A DNA stretch of 64,000 nucleotides, taken from contig JALHHH010000004.1 in assembly GCA_022837485.1 (NCBI GenBank), positions 11,628 through 75,627 of the forward strand, given 5' to 3'. The stretch is from Bacteroidales bacterium (lineage in GTDB: Bacteria; Bacteroidota; Bacteroidia; Bacteroidales; Lentimicrobiaceae). Position 1 is the first letter of the stretch, and each line of letters starts with the position of its first letter. The translations under genes were made by a program, and so were the position numbers. The notes under the pieces were generated by a model. That model did not search any database. It worked only from the letters and a program-made list of their open reading frames with translations, and was not told the origin of the DNA. Of this stretch, positions 17,784-26,911 are shown one piece after another.

Positions 17784-17817
17784 CAGTCCTTTTTGAAAAG
17801 AAGGACTGCTTTTTTTT
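17783..17817 (+). terminator. intrinsic terminator after hpf, overlapping a promoter
   Basis: GCAGTCCTT (17783-17791) pairs with AAGGACTGC (17801-17809), and eight T follow. The first arm overlaps the last base of the downstream promoter's TAnnTTTG box and its likely start site. Read-through from hpf would form the whole hairpin, while transcripts started here would lack most of the first arm. Confidence 0.75.
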
Positions 17818-17941
17818 AAAGCACAGTTTCGTTCATCGAAAGCCGGAGTATTCGCAGCATGCAGGGTTAACCCGGTAGCTGGCCTACAGGTAAGGGATTA
17901 AACGGGCACAAGCAGGAATCTTGTCTTTTCATTGACATCAT

Positions 17942-18015
17942 GCCGATGTAGCTCAGTTGGCCAGAGCAGCTGATTTGTAATCAGCTGGTCGGGGGTTCGA
18001 ATCCCTCCATCGGCT
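17942..18015 (+). tRNA. tRNA-Thr (TGT)
   Basis: Acceptor stem GCCGATG with CATCGGC and discriminator T. The anticodon stem GCTGA/TCAGC closes the loop TTTGTAA, giving anticodon TGT (threonine). The T-arm has GGTTCGAATCC. CCA is not encoded. First tRNA of the cluster upstream of tuf. Confidence 0.95.
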
Positions 18016-18042
18016 CAGTTCTTTAAGGTACTTAATTAAGTT

Positions 18043-18124
18043 GGGGAGATTCCAGAGCGGTCAAATGGGGCAGACTGTAAATCTGTTGGCTAAGCCTTCG
18101 GAGGTTCGAATCCTCCTCTCCCCA
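18043..18124 (+). tRNA. tRNA-Tyr (GTA)
   Basis: Acceptor stem GGGGAGA with TCTCCCC and discriminator A. The loop CTGTAAA gives anticodon GTA (tyrosine). It is a class II tRNA with a long variable arm (TTGGCTAAGCCTTC). The T-arm has GGTTCGAATCC. CCA is not encoded. Confidence 0.95.
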
Positions 18125-18148
18125 CAACAACGTTTCGTTATGAAACAA

Positions 18149-18221
18149 GCGGAAGTAGCTCATTTGGTAGAGCGATAGCCTTCCAAGCTATAGGTGGCGG
18201 GTTCGAGCCCCGTCTTCCGCT
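18149..18221 (+). tRNA. tRNA-Gly (TCC)
   Basis: Acceptor stem GCGGAAG with CTTCCGC and discriminator T. The loop CTTCCAA gives anticodon TCC (glycine). The T-arm has GGTTCGAGCCC. CCA is not encoded. Confidence 0.95.
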
Positions 18222-18271
18222 CAACAATACCGTTCGTTAACTGTTATACTGTTGCTGTTAACGAGTCCAAA

Positions 18272-18343
<72 letters not shown>

Positions 18344-18398
18344 CTGATTTAGTTTACTGAAAGTAAGTTTCTATTTACATTAACAACTCTTATTTAAT

Positions 18399-19586
18399 AT
18401 GGCAAAAGAAAAATTTGATCGTTCCAAGCCGCACGTTAACGTCGGTACCATCGGTCACGTTGACCACGGTAAAACCACCTTAACCGCTGCTATTACCCTC
18501 ACACTTGCTGATGCCGGGTTATCGGAATTCCGCTCATTTGACTCAATTGACAATGCTCCTGAAGAAAAGGAAAGGGGTATTACCATTAATACATCTCACA
18601 TCGAGTACCAGACTGCAACCCGCCATTATGCACACGTTGACTGTCCCGGTCACGCCGACTATGTTAAGAACATGGTAACCGGTGCTGCCCAGATGGACGG
18701 CGCCATCCTTGTTGTTGCAGCCACCGATGGTCCCATGCCTCAGACCCGTGAGCACATTCTGCTCGCCCGTCAGGTTGGTGTACCCCGCCTGGTTGTATTC
18801 ATGAACAAGGTTGACCTTGTTGATGACCCCGAACTTCTCGACCTCGTTGAGATGGAAATTCGTGATCTTCTTACCTTCTACGGTTTCGACGGCGACAACA
18901 CTCCCGTTATCCGCGGTTCAGCACTTGGCGGACTTAATAAAGAGCCGGGTTGGGTTGCAAAGGTTCTGGAACTGATGGATGCCGTTGATACATGGGTTCC
19001 CCTGCCTCCGCGCGATATCGACAAGCCGTTCCTTATGCCTATCGAGGACGTATTTTCGATTACAGGTCGCGGTACCGTTGCTACCGGTCGTATCGAAACC
19101 GGTGTTATTCACACAGGTGACCCCGTTGAAATTATTGGTCTTGACGCCGACAAACTGAAATCCGTTGTTACCGGAGTTGAGATGTTCCGTAAGATCCTCG
19201 ACACAGGAGAAGCAGGAGACAACGCAGGTCTTCTCCTCCGTGGTATCGATAAGGATGAGATCCGCCGTGGTATGGTAATCGCTAAACCCGGTTCAATCAC
19301 TCCTCATAAAGAATTTAAGGCTGAGGTCTATATCCTTAAGAAAGAAGAAGGCGGACGTCACACTCCGTTCCACAACAGGTATCGTCCCCAATTCTACTTC
19401 AGGACTACCGACGTTACCGGTGAAGTTCATCTTGCAGAGGGTGTAGAAATGGTTATGCCTGGTGATAACCTTTCGGTAACCGTTAAGCTGATCGCTCCGA
19501 TCGCTATGGCAAAGAACCTCCGTTTCGCTATCCGCGAAGGTGGTCGTACCGTAGGTGCAGGTCAGGTAACAGAAATCCTTGACTAA
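18399..19586 (+). CDS. tuf: translation elongation factor EF-Tu
   Basis: The 395-residue GTPase brings aminoacyl-tRNA to the ribosome. Domain 1 has the G motifs GHVDHGKTT, DCPGHADYV and NKVDLVDD and the switch segment KERGITINTSHIEY; domains 2 and 3 follow with RGTVATGRIETG and the C-terminal AIREGGRTVGAGQV. The length is normal and the ATG at 18399 gives the standard MAKEKFDRSKPHVNVG start. It lies between a tRNA-Thr and a tRNA-Trp, exactly the arrangement around tufB in enteric bacteria. Transcription probably starts at the promoter at 17753. Confidence 0.98.
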   Translation: MAKEKFDRSKPHVNVGTIGHVDHGKTTLTAAITLTLADAGLSEFRSFDSIDNAPEEKERGITINTSHIEYQTATRHYAHVDCPGHADYVKNMVTGAAQMDGAILVVAATDGPMPQTREHILLARQVGVPRLVVFMNKVDLVDDPELLDLVEMEIRDLLTFYGFDGDNTPVIRGSALGGLNKEPGWVAKVLELMDAVDTWVPLPPRDIDKPFLMPIEDVFSITGRGTVATGRIETGVIHTGDPVEIIGLDADKLKSVVTGVEMFRKILDTGEAGDNAGLLLRGIDKDEIRRGMVIAKPGSITPHKEFKAEVYILKKEEGGRHTPFHNRYRPQFYFRTTDVTGEVHLAEGVEMVMPGDNLSVTVKLIAPIAMAKNLRFAIREGGRTVGAGQVTEILD

Positions 19587-19600
19587 TAAGCTAAATCCGG

Positions 19601-19634
19601 GATAAAGGTATTCCCTGACGGGAGTACCTTTATC
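19601..19634 (+). other. strong hairpin after tuf
   Basis: GATAAAGGTATTCCC and GGGAGTACCTTTATC pair over 15 bases (one G-T pair) around a TGAC loop. No T-run follows, so it is more likely an RNA processing or 3'-end stabilising structure than a full terminator. Confidence 0.6.
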
Positions 19635-19693
19635 TCTGCCATATTAAATAATTCATTTGGCGGAGATAAATCTCTGAGAAGATATTTACTCAA

Positions 19694-19766
19694 ACGGGTG
19701 TAGCTCAATTGGTAGAGTAGCGGTCTCCAAAACCGTTGGTTGGGAGTTCGAGTCTCTCCACCCGTG
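19694..19766 (+). tRNA. tRNA-Trp (CCA)
   Basis: Acceptor stem ACGGGTG with CACCCGT and discriminator G, as usual for tRNA-Trp. The loop CTCCAAA gives anticodon CCA (tryptophan). The T-arm has AGTTCGAGTCT. The tRNA lies 19 bases before secE; opposite-strand frames through it are shadows. Confidence 0.95.
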
Positions 19767-19785
19767 CAATAATAATCTTGGTTAA

Positions 19786-19983
19786 ATGGCAAAGACAAAA
19801 GTACAGGAATACATCAACGAAAGTTACGATGAGTTGGTGCATAAGACATCCTGGCCCACCTGGAGTGAACTCCAGAACAGCGCAGTAGTAGTATCCATCG
19901 CTTCCCTTATAATCGCGTTTGTCGTTTATTTGATGGATATGTCTTTCCAAACTATTTTGAAACAGTTCTACCTGCTGTTCTAA
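19786..19983 (+). CDS. secE: preprotein translocase subunit SecE
   Basis: The 65-residue protein is the short, single-helix form of SecE that clamps the SecY channel. An amphipathic N-terminal part (YINESYDELVHKTSWPTWSEL) carries the conserved K-x-S-WP-x motif, followed by one membrane helix (about residues 30-52). It follows tRNA-Trp and precedes nusG, the standard order in bacteria. Confidence 0.95.
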   Translation: MAKTKVQEYINESYDELVHKTSWPTWSELQNSAVVVSIASLIIAFVVYLMDMSFQTILKQFYLLF

Positions 19984-20055
19984 TAGTTAACCGCTTTCTC
20001 TACATTTAAAATATCAGTTATTTGATATTCAATCTAAGCAATTACGTCATTCTGT

Positions 20056-20598
20056 ATGGGTGAGCAAGTCAAAAAGTGGTACGTCATCCGGGCCATCAGC
20101 GGGAATGAGAAAAAGGTAAAACAATACCTTGAAAGTGAGATCAATCGCCTTGGCTTGCAAGACTATATCTCACAGGTGCTCATACCGACTGAGAAGGTTT
20201 ATCAGGTACGTAAAGGTAAGAAGGTCAGCAAGGAGCGTAATTATCTCCCCGGCTATATTCTGATTGAAGCATTATTAACTGGTGAAATTCCGCATCACAT
20301 TAAAAATGTGCCCGGAGTTTTAGGTTTCCTTGGGTCAAAAGGTGAACCCGTTCCCCTTCGCCCCGCGGAAGTCAACCGCATACTGGGTAAAGTCGATGAA
20401 TTGAGTGAACAGGGCGAAGAAGTCAGTGTTCCCTTTATAGTCGGCGAAACCGTAACCGTGATCGACGGGCCTTTCAACAGCTTTACCGGCATTATCGAAG
20501 AGATCAATGAGGAGAAGAAAAAGTTGAAAGTTATGGTCAAGATTTTTGGCCGTAAAACACCTCTCGAACTTGGTTTTATGCAGGTAGAGAAAGATTGA
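20056..20598 (+). CDS. nusG: transcription termination/antitermination factor NusG
   Basis: The 180-residue protein has the NGN domain (about 8-115; WYVIRAISGNEKKVKQYL, YLPGYILIEA, PGVLGFLG) and a C-terminal KOW domain (about 125-180; VGETVTVIDGPFNSFTGII). NusG binds RNA polymerase and couples it to the ribosome or Rho. It is in the conserved secE-nusG-rplK order. Confidence 0.97.
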   Translation: MGEQVKKWYVIRAISGNEKKVKQYLESEINRLGLQDYISQVLIPTEKVYQVRKGKKVSKERNYLPGYILIEALLTGEIPHHIKNVPGVLGFLGSKGEPVPLRPAEVNRILGKVDELSEQGEEVSVPFIVGETVTVIDGPFNSFTGIIEEINEEKKKLKVMVKIFGRKTPLELGFMQVEKD

Positions 20599-20643
20599 CG
20601 AACGGGAAAAGTGTAGTCAATTTCACTCACTAAGTTTACACAA

Positions 20644-21090
20644 ATGGCAAAAGAAGTAAGCGGTTTAATCAAACTGCAGATAAAAGGTGGTGCAGCCAAT
20701 CCGTCGCCGCCCGTTGGACCTGCTTTGGGCTCCAAAGGTGTGAACATCATGGAGTTCTGCAAGCAGTTCAATGCGCGTACCCAGGATCAGGCTGGCAAGG
20801 TGCTTCCTGTAATTATCACGGTTTACAAGGACAAAAGTTTTGAATTTATCATCAAAACTCCGCCTGTTGCAGTGCAGTTACTCGAAGCTACCAAACTTAA
20901 AAGTGGATCCGCTGAGCCCAACCGTAAGAAAGTTGGTTCGGTAACATGGGAGCAGGTGCAAGCCATCGCTGAAATTAAGATGGCCGACCTAAACGCCTTT
21001 ACCATTGAATCTGCAATGCGGATGGTTGCCGGAACAGCAAGGAGCATGGGTATTACCGTAACAGGTAACCCGCCTTTTGCTAATGACTGA
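20644..21090 (+). CDS. rplK: 50S ribosomal protein uL11
   Basis: The 148-residue protein begins with the uL11 signature, including IKLQIKGGAANPSPPVGPAL and GSKGVNIMEFCKQFN, and ends with the RNA-binding C-terminal domain (GTARSMGITV). It forms part of the GTPase-associated centre of the 50S subunit. Start and length are normal. It lies 45 bases after nusG and 69 before rplA. Confidence 0.97.
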   Translation: MAKEVSGLIKLQIKGGAANPSPPVGPALGSKGVNIMEFCKQFNARTQDQAGKVLPVIITVYKDKSFEFIIKTPPVAVQLLEATKLKSGSAEPNRKKVGSVTWEQVQAIAEIKMADLNAFTIESAMRMVAGTARSMGITVTGNPPFAND

Positions 21091-21159
21091 TCAGGTAATT
21101 CTGTCCGTTGAAACGGACAGAGAAACTAACGTTAAACAAATTCATAACAAAGGCGCGAA

Positions 21160-21855
21160 ATGGCTAAATTGACAAAAAAAAGGAAAGAGGCTCTGGCTAA
21201 GTTCGATAAGAGCGCGACCTATACCCTTAATGAAGCCATAAAAATCGTTAAGCAGACAGCCAATACAAAGTTCGACAGTTCAGTTGACGTTGATGTCAGG
21301 CTGGGCGTTGACCCCCGGAAAGCCAATCAAATGGTAAGGGGCACGGTTATGCTGCCACACGGTACTGGCAAGACTGTCAGGGTACTGGTACTCTGCACTC
21401 CCGATAAGGAAGATGAAGCCAAAGCTGCCGGTGCTGATTTTTATGGACTCGACGAATATATCCAGAAAATCAAGGAGGGATGGACGGATGTTGATGTTAT
21501 CATCACCATGCCAAGCGTAATGCCGAAAGTTGGAGCTCTTGGAAAAATCCTGGGTCCCCGCGGACTTATGCCGAATCCCAAAACCGGAACAGTTACCATG
21601 GAGGTTGGAAAAGCCGTTCAGGAAGCAAAAGCCGGTAAAATCGACTTCAAAGTTGATAAATTTGGTATCGTTCATGCAGCCATCGGAAAAGTTTCGTTCG
21701 ACGAAACCCAACTGATGGAGAATGCAAAGGAACTTCTCAATACCATCATCAAACTGAAGCCGGCAGCTGCTAAAGGAACCTACATGAAGTCACTCTTTAT
21801 GTCTAGCACTATGGGTCCGGGAATCCGTGTTGATCAAAAATCAATCACCGCTTAG
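21160..21855 (+). CDS. rplA: 50S ribosomal protein uL1
   Basis: The 231-residue protein is a full-length uL1, with VDVDVRLGVDPRKANQMVRG and the signature GKILGPRGLMPNPKTGTVT. It forms the L1 stalk, which moves deacylated tRNA from the E site, and in many bacteria represses its own rplK-rplA mRNA. The end is 38 bases before the rplJ start. Confidence 0.97.
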   Translation: MAKLTKKRKEALAKFDKSATYTLNEAIKIVKQTANTKFDSSVDVDVRLGVDPRKANQMVRGTVMLPHGTGKTVRVLVLCTPDKEDEAKAAGADFYGLDEYIQKIKEGWTDVDVIITMPSVMPKVGALGKILGPRGLMPNPKTGTVTMEVGKAVQEAKAGKIDFKVDKFGIVHAAIGKVSFDETQLMENAKELLNTIIKLKPAAAKGTYMKSLFMSSTMGPGIRVDQKSITA

Positions 21856-21893
21856 TTAATTCGTTGAACTTTCCTCGAAAACTGAAAGAAATC

Positions 21894-22409
21894 ATGAGAA
21901 AAGAAGAAAAGAGTCAACTGATTGACACCCTGACCGAGCAGCTGGCTAACAGCAATAACATCTATATTACTGATATCTCCGACCTCAACGTTGAAGTTAC
22001 CAGTAAGCTCAGAAGGTTATGCTTTAAGAAGGATGTCAAGTTGATCGTTGTAAAAAACACCCTGTTGCGTAAAGCAATGGATCGTTCCGGAAAGGACTTT
22101 TCACAGCTTTACGGCGCACTCAAGGGCGCTACTTCCATAATGCTTTCGGAAGTAAACAACGGACCGGCAAAGCTTATCAAGGAATTCCGCAGAACAAGCG
22201 ACAAACCCATACTTAAGGGTGCCTACGTGGAAGAAATGTCGTTTATTGGCGATCAAAGCCTAGATATGCTTGTTAACATCAAGTCTAAAAACGAGCTCAT
22301 CGCTGATATTGTACTTGCCCTTAAATCACCCGCTATCAATGTGGTATCGGCTCTGCAATCGGGAGGTCATAAACTCAGCGGAGTTCTTAAAACCCTCTCA
22401 GAGCGGTAA
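21894..22409 (+). CDS. rplJ: 50S ribosomal protein uL10
   Basis: With the ATG at 21894 the product has 171 residues and begins MRKEEKSQLIDTLTEQL, as in other Bacteroidota. An upstream TTG at 21864 would add ten unlikely residues. uL10 is the base of the L12 stalk; the conserved VVKNTLLRKAM segment binds 23S rRNA and the C-terminal helix carries L12 dimers. It precedes rplL as in nearly all bacteria. Confidence 0.95.
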   Translation: MRKEEKSQLIDTLTEQLANSNNIYITDISDLNVEVTSKLRRLCFKKDVKLIVVKNTLLRKAMDRSGKDFSQLYGALKGATSIMLSEVNNGPAKLIKEFRRTSDKPILKGAYVEEMSFIGDQSLDMLVNIKSKNELIADIVLALKSPAINVVSALQSGGHKLSGVLKTLSER

Positions 22410-22483
22410 TATTCTACGCTTCATTAAGAAGCATCCGAGAAGAAAAACAGTTTCATTGTAAAACAATCAAAACATCAATAAAA

Positions 22484-22864
22484 ATGGCAGACTTAAAAGC
22501 TTTTGCAGAACAATTGGTTAACCTGACTGTTAAAGAAGTTAACGAATTAGCCCAGATTCTCAAGGACGAGTACGGAATTGAGCCAGCAGCCGCAGCTCCC
22601 GTAATGGTAGCAGGTGGTGCAGCAGCAGGAGAAGCTGCAGCAGCTGAGGAAAAAACCCAGTTCGACGTAATCCTGAAATCAGCTGGTCAGGCTAAACTGG
22701 CTGTTGTTAAGCTCGTTAAAGAACTTACCAGCCTTGGTCTGAAAGAAGCCAAAGAACTCGTTGACGCTGCACCTAAAGCCCTGAAAGAAGGCGTTACCAA
22801 AGATGAAGCCGAAGCACTCAAAAAGCAACTCGAAGAAGCTGGCGCAGAGGTTGAAGTAAAATAA
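22484..22864 (+). CDS. rplL: 50S ribosomal protein bL12
   Basis: The 126-residue acidic protein has an N-terminal dimerisation domain, an alanine-rich hinge (about residues 35-56) and the C-terminal domain that recruits translation GTPases (FDVILKSAGQAKLAVVKLVK, then GLKEAKELVDAAPKALKEG). It is followed by a structured 140-base spacer before rpoB. Confidence 0.97.
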   Translation: MADLKAFAEQLVNLTVKEVNELAQILKDEYGIEPAAAAPVMVAGGAAAGEAAAAEEKTQFDVILKSAGQAKLAVVKLVKELTSLGLKEAKELVDAAPKALKEGVTKDEAEALKKQLEEAGAEVEVK

Positions 22865-22900
22865 CTAGATGGAATTATTCCACAATTATACATGCAGAAG

Positions 22901-22960
22901 CTGTACCTACGCGTATGCGTAGGTGCAGATTTTGCTGTTTCCCGATTATTCACATCGGGA
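22901..22960 (+). other. two tandem hairpins in the rplL-rpoB spacer
   Basis: CTGTACCTACGC (22901-22912) pairs with GCGTAGGTGCAG (22917-22928) over 12 bases around a GTAT loop. A second hairpin, TCCCGAT (22940-22946) with ATCGGGA (22954-22960), follows. An AT-rich stretch with short T runs leads to rpoB. The position matches that of the attenuator and RNase III site between rplL and rpoB in E. coli; a like role here is inference. Confidence 0.6.
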
Positions 22961-23006
22961 ATAATTGTTTAATTTATTTATAGTTTTTACTTTAAATTTT
23001 ACCACC

Positions 23007-26000
23007 TTGGCTTCGAAAAAAATTGACAGAATAAGTTTTGCGACCTCGAAAATTCAAGCCGAATATCCTGATTTCCTTGATATCCAAATCAAGTCATTTC
23101 AGGATTTTTTCCAATTAGAAACCAACCCTGAAAACAGGGCATCGGAAGGCTTGTATAAGGTTTTTGCAGAAAATTTCCCGATCACTGATGCACGGAACAA
23201 TTTTGTTCTGGAATTCCTTGACTATTTTATAGATCCGCCCCGATACTCCATCGAGGAGTGTATCGAAAGGGGCCTGACCTATAGTATCCCGCTGAAGGCC
23301 AAGCTGAAACTTTATTGTACCGACCCTGAACACGAAGATTTTGAGACGATTATTCAGGATGTTTACCTCGGTATGATCCCCTATATGACTCCAAAGGGAA
23401 CTTTTGTGGTCAACGGTGCAGAAAGGGTTGTGGTTTCACAACTCCACAGGTCACCAGGTGTTTTCTTTGGTACAAGCTATCACGCTAACGGCTCTCAACT
23501 CTTCTCCGCACGAATTATCCCTTTCAAGGGCAGCTGGATGGAGTTTACAACCGATATCAACAACGTGATGTACGCTTATATCGACAGGAAAAAGAAACTG
23601 CCGGTAACCACATTGCTCAGAGCCATCGGTTATGAAACCGATAAAGATATCCTTGAAATCTTTAACCTCGCCGAGGAAGTTAAGGTTTCAAAAGCCGGCC
23701 TCAAAAAGGTGGTCGGTTCACGCCTCGCCGCCAGGGTACTCAAAAACTGGGTCGAAGACTTCGTGGATGAGGATACAGGAGAGGTGGTTTCCATCGAACG
23801 TACCGAGGTTATTATTGACCGCGAAACCGTTATCGAAAATCATCACATCGATCTTATCGTTGAATCCGGAGCCAAAACCATCCTGCTTCACCGCGACGAT
23901 CCCGATAATATCGACTATTCTATTATCTTTAATACCCTTCAAAAAGATACTGCCAACTCTGAAAAAGAGGCAGTTGAGTTTATCTACCGGCAGCTCCGTA
24001 ATGCCGAGCCGCCCGATGAGGAGACCGCAAGAGGTATTATTGAAAAACTCTTTTTCTCCGATAAACGTTACGACCTCGGCGATGTCGGACGTTACCGTAT
24101 CAACAAAAAGCTGAATCTCGAGACCGCTCTCGATACCAGGGTTCTTACCAAGGAAGATATCATTTCAATTATCAAATACCTCATTGGACTTATCAATATG
24201 AGAACCGAGGTGGATGATATCGACCACCTGAGCAACCGCCGTATCCGTACCGTGGGAGAACAGCTTTACAATCAGTTTGGTGTAGGCCTGGCACGTATGG
24301 CACGTACCATTCGCGAGCGTATGAATGTTCGCGATAACGAGGTGTTTACACCTACCGACCTGATCAACGCCAAAACACTCTCATCCGTAATCAATTCATT
24401 CTTCGGCACCAACCAGCTGTCGCAGTTTATGGATCAGACCAACCCTCTGGCCGAACTTACGCACAAGCGCAGGGTTTCGGCACTCGGACCCGGTGGCCTC
24501 TCCCGCGAACGTGCAGGCTTTGAAGTGCGCGACGTTCACTATACACACTACGGCCGGCTCTGTACCATTGAAACTCCCGAAGGTCCGAATATCGGACTAA
24601 TCTCATCGCTTTGCGTTTACGCTAAGATCAATCGTCTCGGATTTATCGAAACCCCTTACAAACGTGTTGTGGAAGGTAAAGTGGATCCGAATGAACCACC
24701 AATCTATCTGAGTGCTGAAGAAGAAGAAAATAAAGTTATTGCTCAGGCAACAACGCCTATTGATGATAAAGGACATTTTGTTTCCGACCGTATTAAAGTT
24801 CGTTACCTTGCCGATTATCCCATAGTCGGTAAAGAAGAAGTCGACCTTATCGATATTGCACCCAACCAGATTGCATCCATTGCTGCATCGCTCATCCCGT
24901 TCCTCGAACACGACGATGCCAACCGTGCACTTATGGGATCAAACATGATGCGTCAGGCTGTTCCTCTGCTTAATCCGGAAGCACCTATCGTTGGAACCGG
25001 CATTGAACGCAATGTCGCTTTCGACTCCCGCGTGCTCGTTACAGCCGAATACGACGGGCTTGTGGAATATGTGGATGCTGCAGAAATCGTTATCCGTCAC
25101 ACCCGGCTGGAAGATGAAAAACTTGTAAGTTTTGACGACGATGTGAAGCATTATCCGCTTACTAAGTTTACCCGTACTAACCAGAATACCTGTATGAACC
25201 TGAGACCCATCGTTCGCAAGGGCGACCGGGTAAAAAAAGGACAGGTGCTGTGCGAAGGATATGCCACCAGCAAAGGCGACCTTGCCCTCGGCCGTAACCT
25301 TATGGTTGCTTTTATGCCCTGGAAAGGTTATAACTTCGAGGATGCCATCGTGATTTCCGAGAAAGTGGTTAAGGAAGACATTTTTACTTCTATCCACATC
25401 GAGGAGTTTGTGCTGGAAGTCCGCGATACCAAGCGCGGCGTTGAAGAGCTAACCAACGATATTCCCAATGTAAGTACCGAAGCTACAAAGGATCTGGACG
25501 AAAACGGTCTGATCCGGATAGGAGCTGAAGTGAACGAAGGCGATATTCTGATTGGTAAGATCACACCTAAAGGCGAAAGCGATCCTACTCCCGAGGAAAA
25601 ACTGCTCAGAGCTATTTTTGGCGACAAAGCCGGAGATGTGAAAGACGCATCGCTTAAGGCACCTCCTTCAATGAAAGGCGTTGTGCTCGATAAGAAACTC
25701 TTCTCGAGGATGATCAAAGACCGTAAGGTAAAAGCCAAGGAAAAGGATATGGTGAAAGTTCTTGATGATGAATTTGTAAAGAATTCACAGGAGCTTAAGA
25801 GCAAGCTTGTCGATAAGCTTACCATCCTAGTTTCGGGAAAAACTTCCCAGGGCGTTTACAATAACTTTAAGGAGGAAATCGTTCCCAAAAAAGTTAAGTT
25901 CACCCAGAAAATGCTCATGGGTATTGATTACCTGAGCGTTAATCCGGGTAAATGGACGACCGATAAAGATGTCAATGAACAGATCAAGACTCTGATCAAC

Positions 26001-26813
26001 AACTACATCATTAAATACAAAGAGATTCTTGGCGTATACAACCGTCGCAAATTTGTTGCAACGGTTGGAGATGACCTTCCAAACGGCATTGTGCAAATGG
26101 CAAAGGTTTACGTTGCCAAGAAACGCAAGCTGAAGGTTGGGGACAAGATGGCCGGACGTCACGGTAACAAAGGTATTGTGGCTAAAATCGTCCGCGAGGA
26201 GGATATGCCCTTCCTTCCCGACGGCACTCCGGTTGATATTGTTCTGAATCCTCTTGGCGTACCTTCCCGAATGAATCTGGGTCAGATTTATGAAACAGTA
26301 CTGGGCTGGGCAGGCAAGAAACTTGGTCTTCACTTCTCAACTCCGATCTTCGACGGAGCTACGGATGAGCAGATGAACAAGTACATGCAGGATGCCGGAC
26401 TTCCGGAGAACGGAAGGGTTTACCTGTACGACGGCGGAACCGGAGAACGGTTCGATCAGCCAGCTACAGTAGGCTACATCTATATGCTCAAACTGCATCA
26501 TATGGTTGATGACAAGATGCATGCACGTTCCATCGGACCTTACTCACTTATTACACAACAGCCTCTTGGAGGAAAAGCACAGTTCGGAGGTCAGCGTTTC
26601 GGAGAAATGGAAGTTTGGGCGCTCGAGGCGTTCGGTGCCTCCCATATTCTTCAGGAGATCCTTACCGTTAAGTCGGACGATGTTATGGGCAGGGCAAAAG
26701 CATATGAAGCCATTGTTAAGGGCGAGAATATGCCTATCCCGGGTATTCCTGAATCCTTCAATGTATTGATTCATGAGCTAAGGGGACTTGGTCTCAACAT
26801 CTCCTTCGATTAA
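23007..26813 (+). CDS. rpoB: DNA-directed RNA polymerase subunit beta
   Basis: The product has 1268 residues from the TTG at 23007, which gives the N-terminus MASKKIDRISFATSK followed by YPDFLDIQIKSFQDFF, matching other Bacteroidota. The frame is also open from a TTG at 22965, but those 14 residues are hydrophobic and lie in the leader. I see no ATG that fits. All beta regions are present, including the rifampicin pocket (TNQLSQFMDQTNP, THKRRVSALGPGG), which has the wild-type residues Asp, His and Ser at the classical resistance positions. The C-terminus with LGGKAQFGGQRFGEMEVWAL is complete. Confidence 0.97.
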   Translation: MASKKIDRISFATSKIQAEYPDFLDIQIKSFQDFFQLETNPENRASEGLYKVFAENFPITDARNNFVLEFLDYFIDPPRYSIEECIERGLTYSIPLKAKLKLYCTDPEHEDFETIIQDVYLGMIPYMTPKGTFVVNGAERVVVSQLHRSPGVFFGTSYHANGSQLFSARIIPFKGSWMEFTTDINNVMYAYIDRKKKLPVTTLLRAIGYETDKDILEIFNLAEEVKVSKAGLKKVVGSRLAARVLKNWVEDFVDEDTGEVVSIERTEVIIDRETVIENHHIDLIVESGAKTILLHRDDPDNIDYSIIFNTLQKDTANSEKEAVEFIYRQLRNAEPPDEETARGIIEKLFFSDKRYDLGDVGRYRINKKLNLETALDTRVLTKEDIISIIKYLIGLINMRTEVDDIDHLSNRRIRTVGEQLYNQFGVGLARMARTIRERMNVRDNEVFTPTDLINAKTLSSVINSFFGTNQLSQFMDQTNPLAELTHKRRVSALGPGGLSRERAGFEVRDVHYTHYGRLCTIETPEGPNIGLISSLCVYAKINRLGFIETPYKRVVEGKVDPNEPPIYLSAEEEENKVIAQATTPIDDKGHFVSDRIKVRYLADYPIVGKEEVDLIDIAPNQIASIAASLIPFLEHDDANRALMGSNMMRQAVPLLNPEAPIVGTGIERNVAFDSRVLVTAEYDGLVEYVDAAEIVIRHTRLEDEKLVSFDDDVKHYPLTKFTRTNQNTCMNLRPIVRKGDRVKKGQVLCEGYATSKGDLALGRNLMVAFMPWKGYNFEDAIVISEKVVKEDIFTSIHIEEFVLEVRDTKRGVEELTNDIPNVSTEATKDLDENGLIRIGAEVNEGDILIGKITPKGESDPTPEEKLLRAIFGDKAGDVKDASLKAPPSMKGVVLDKKLFSRMIKDRKVKAKEKDMVKVLDDEFVKNSQELKSKLVDKLTILVSGKTSQGVYNNFKEEIVPKKVKFTQKMLMGIDYLSVNPGKWTTDKDVNEQIKTLINNYIIKYKEILGVYNRRKFVATVGDDLPNGIVQMAKVYVAKKRKLKVGDKMAGRHGNKGIVAKIVREEDMPFLPDGTPVDIVLNPLGVPSRMNLGQIYETVLGWAGKKLGLHFSTPIFDGATDEQMNKYMQDAGLPENGRVYLYDGGTGERFDQPATVGYIYMLKLHHMVDDKMHARSIGPYSLITQQPLGGKAQFGGQRFGEMEVWALEAFGASHILQEILTVKSDDVMGRAKAYEAIVKGENMPIPGIPESFNVLIHELRGLGLNISFD

Positions 26814-26828
26814 TATTTCCGGATTACA

Positions 26829-26863
26829 CCTGTCCTGCAGCGCCCGGGGGGACTGCAGGCAGG
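26829..26863 (+). other. hairpin in the rpoB-rpoC spacer
   Basis: CCTG-T-CCTGCAG pairs with CTGCAGG-CAGG (11 pairs with one bulged T) around a GC-rich loop. No T-run follows. It may protect or process the intercistronic RNA. Confidence 0.5.
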
Positions 26864-26911
26864 TTTAACCCGTTTGTTGATTTACATAATAATCTCCTTA
26901 TTTATCAGCAT

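Noticed and set aside
19583..19950. Reading frames on the minus strand across tRNA-Trp and secE
   Set aside because: They are antisense shadows of a clear tRNA and of secE.
24603..26774. Several long minus-strand frames inside rpoB
   Set aside because: Antisense shadows of a highly conserved gene.
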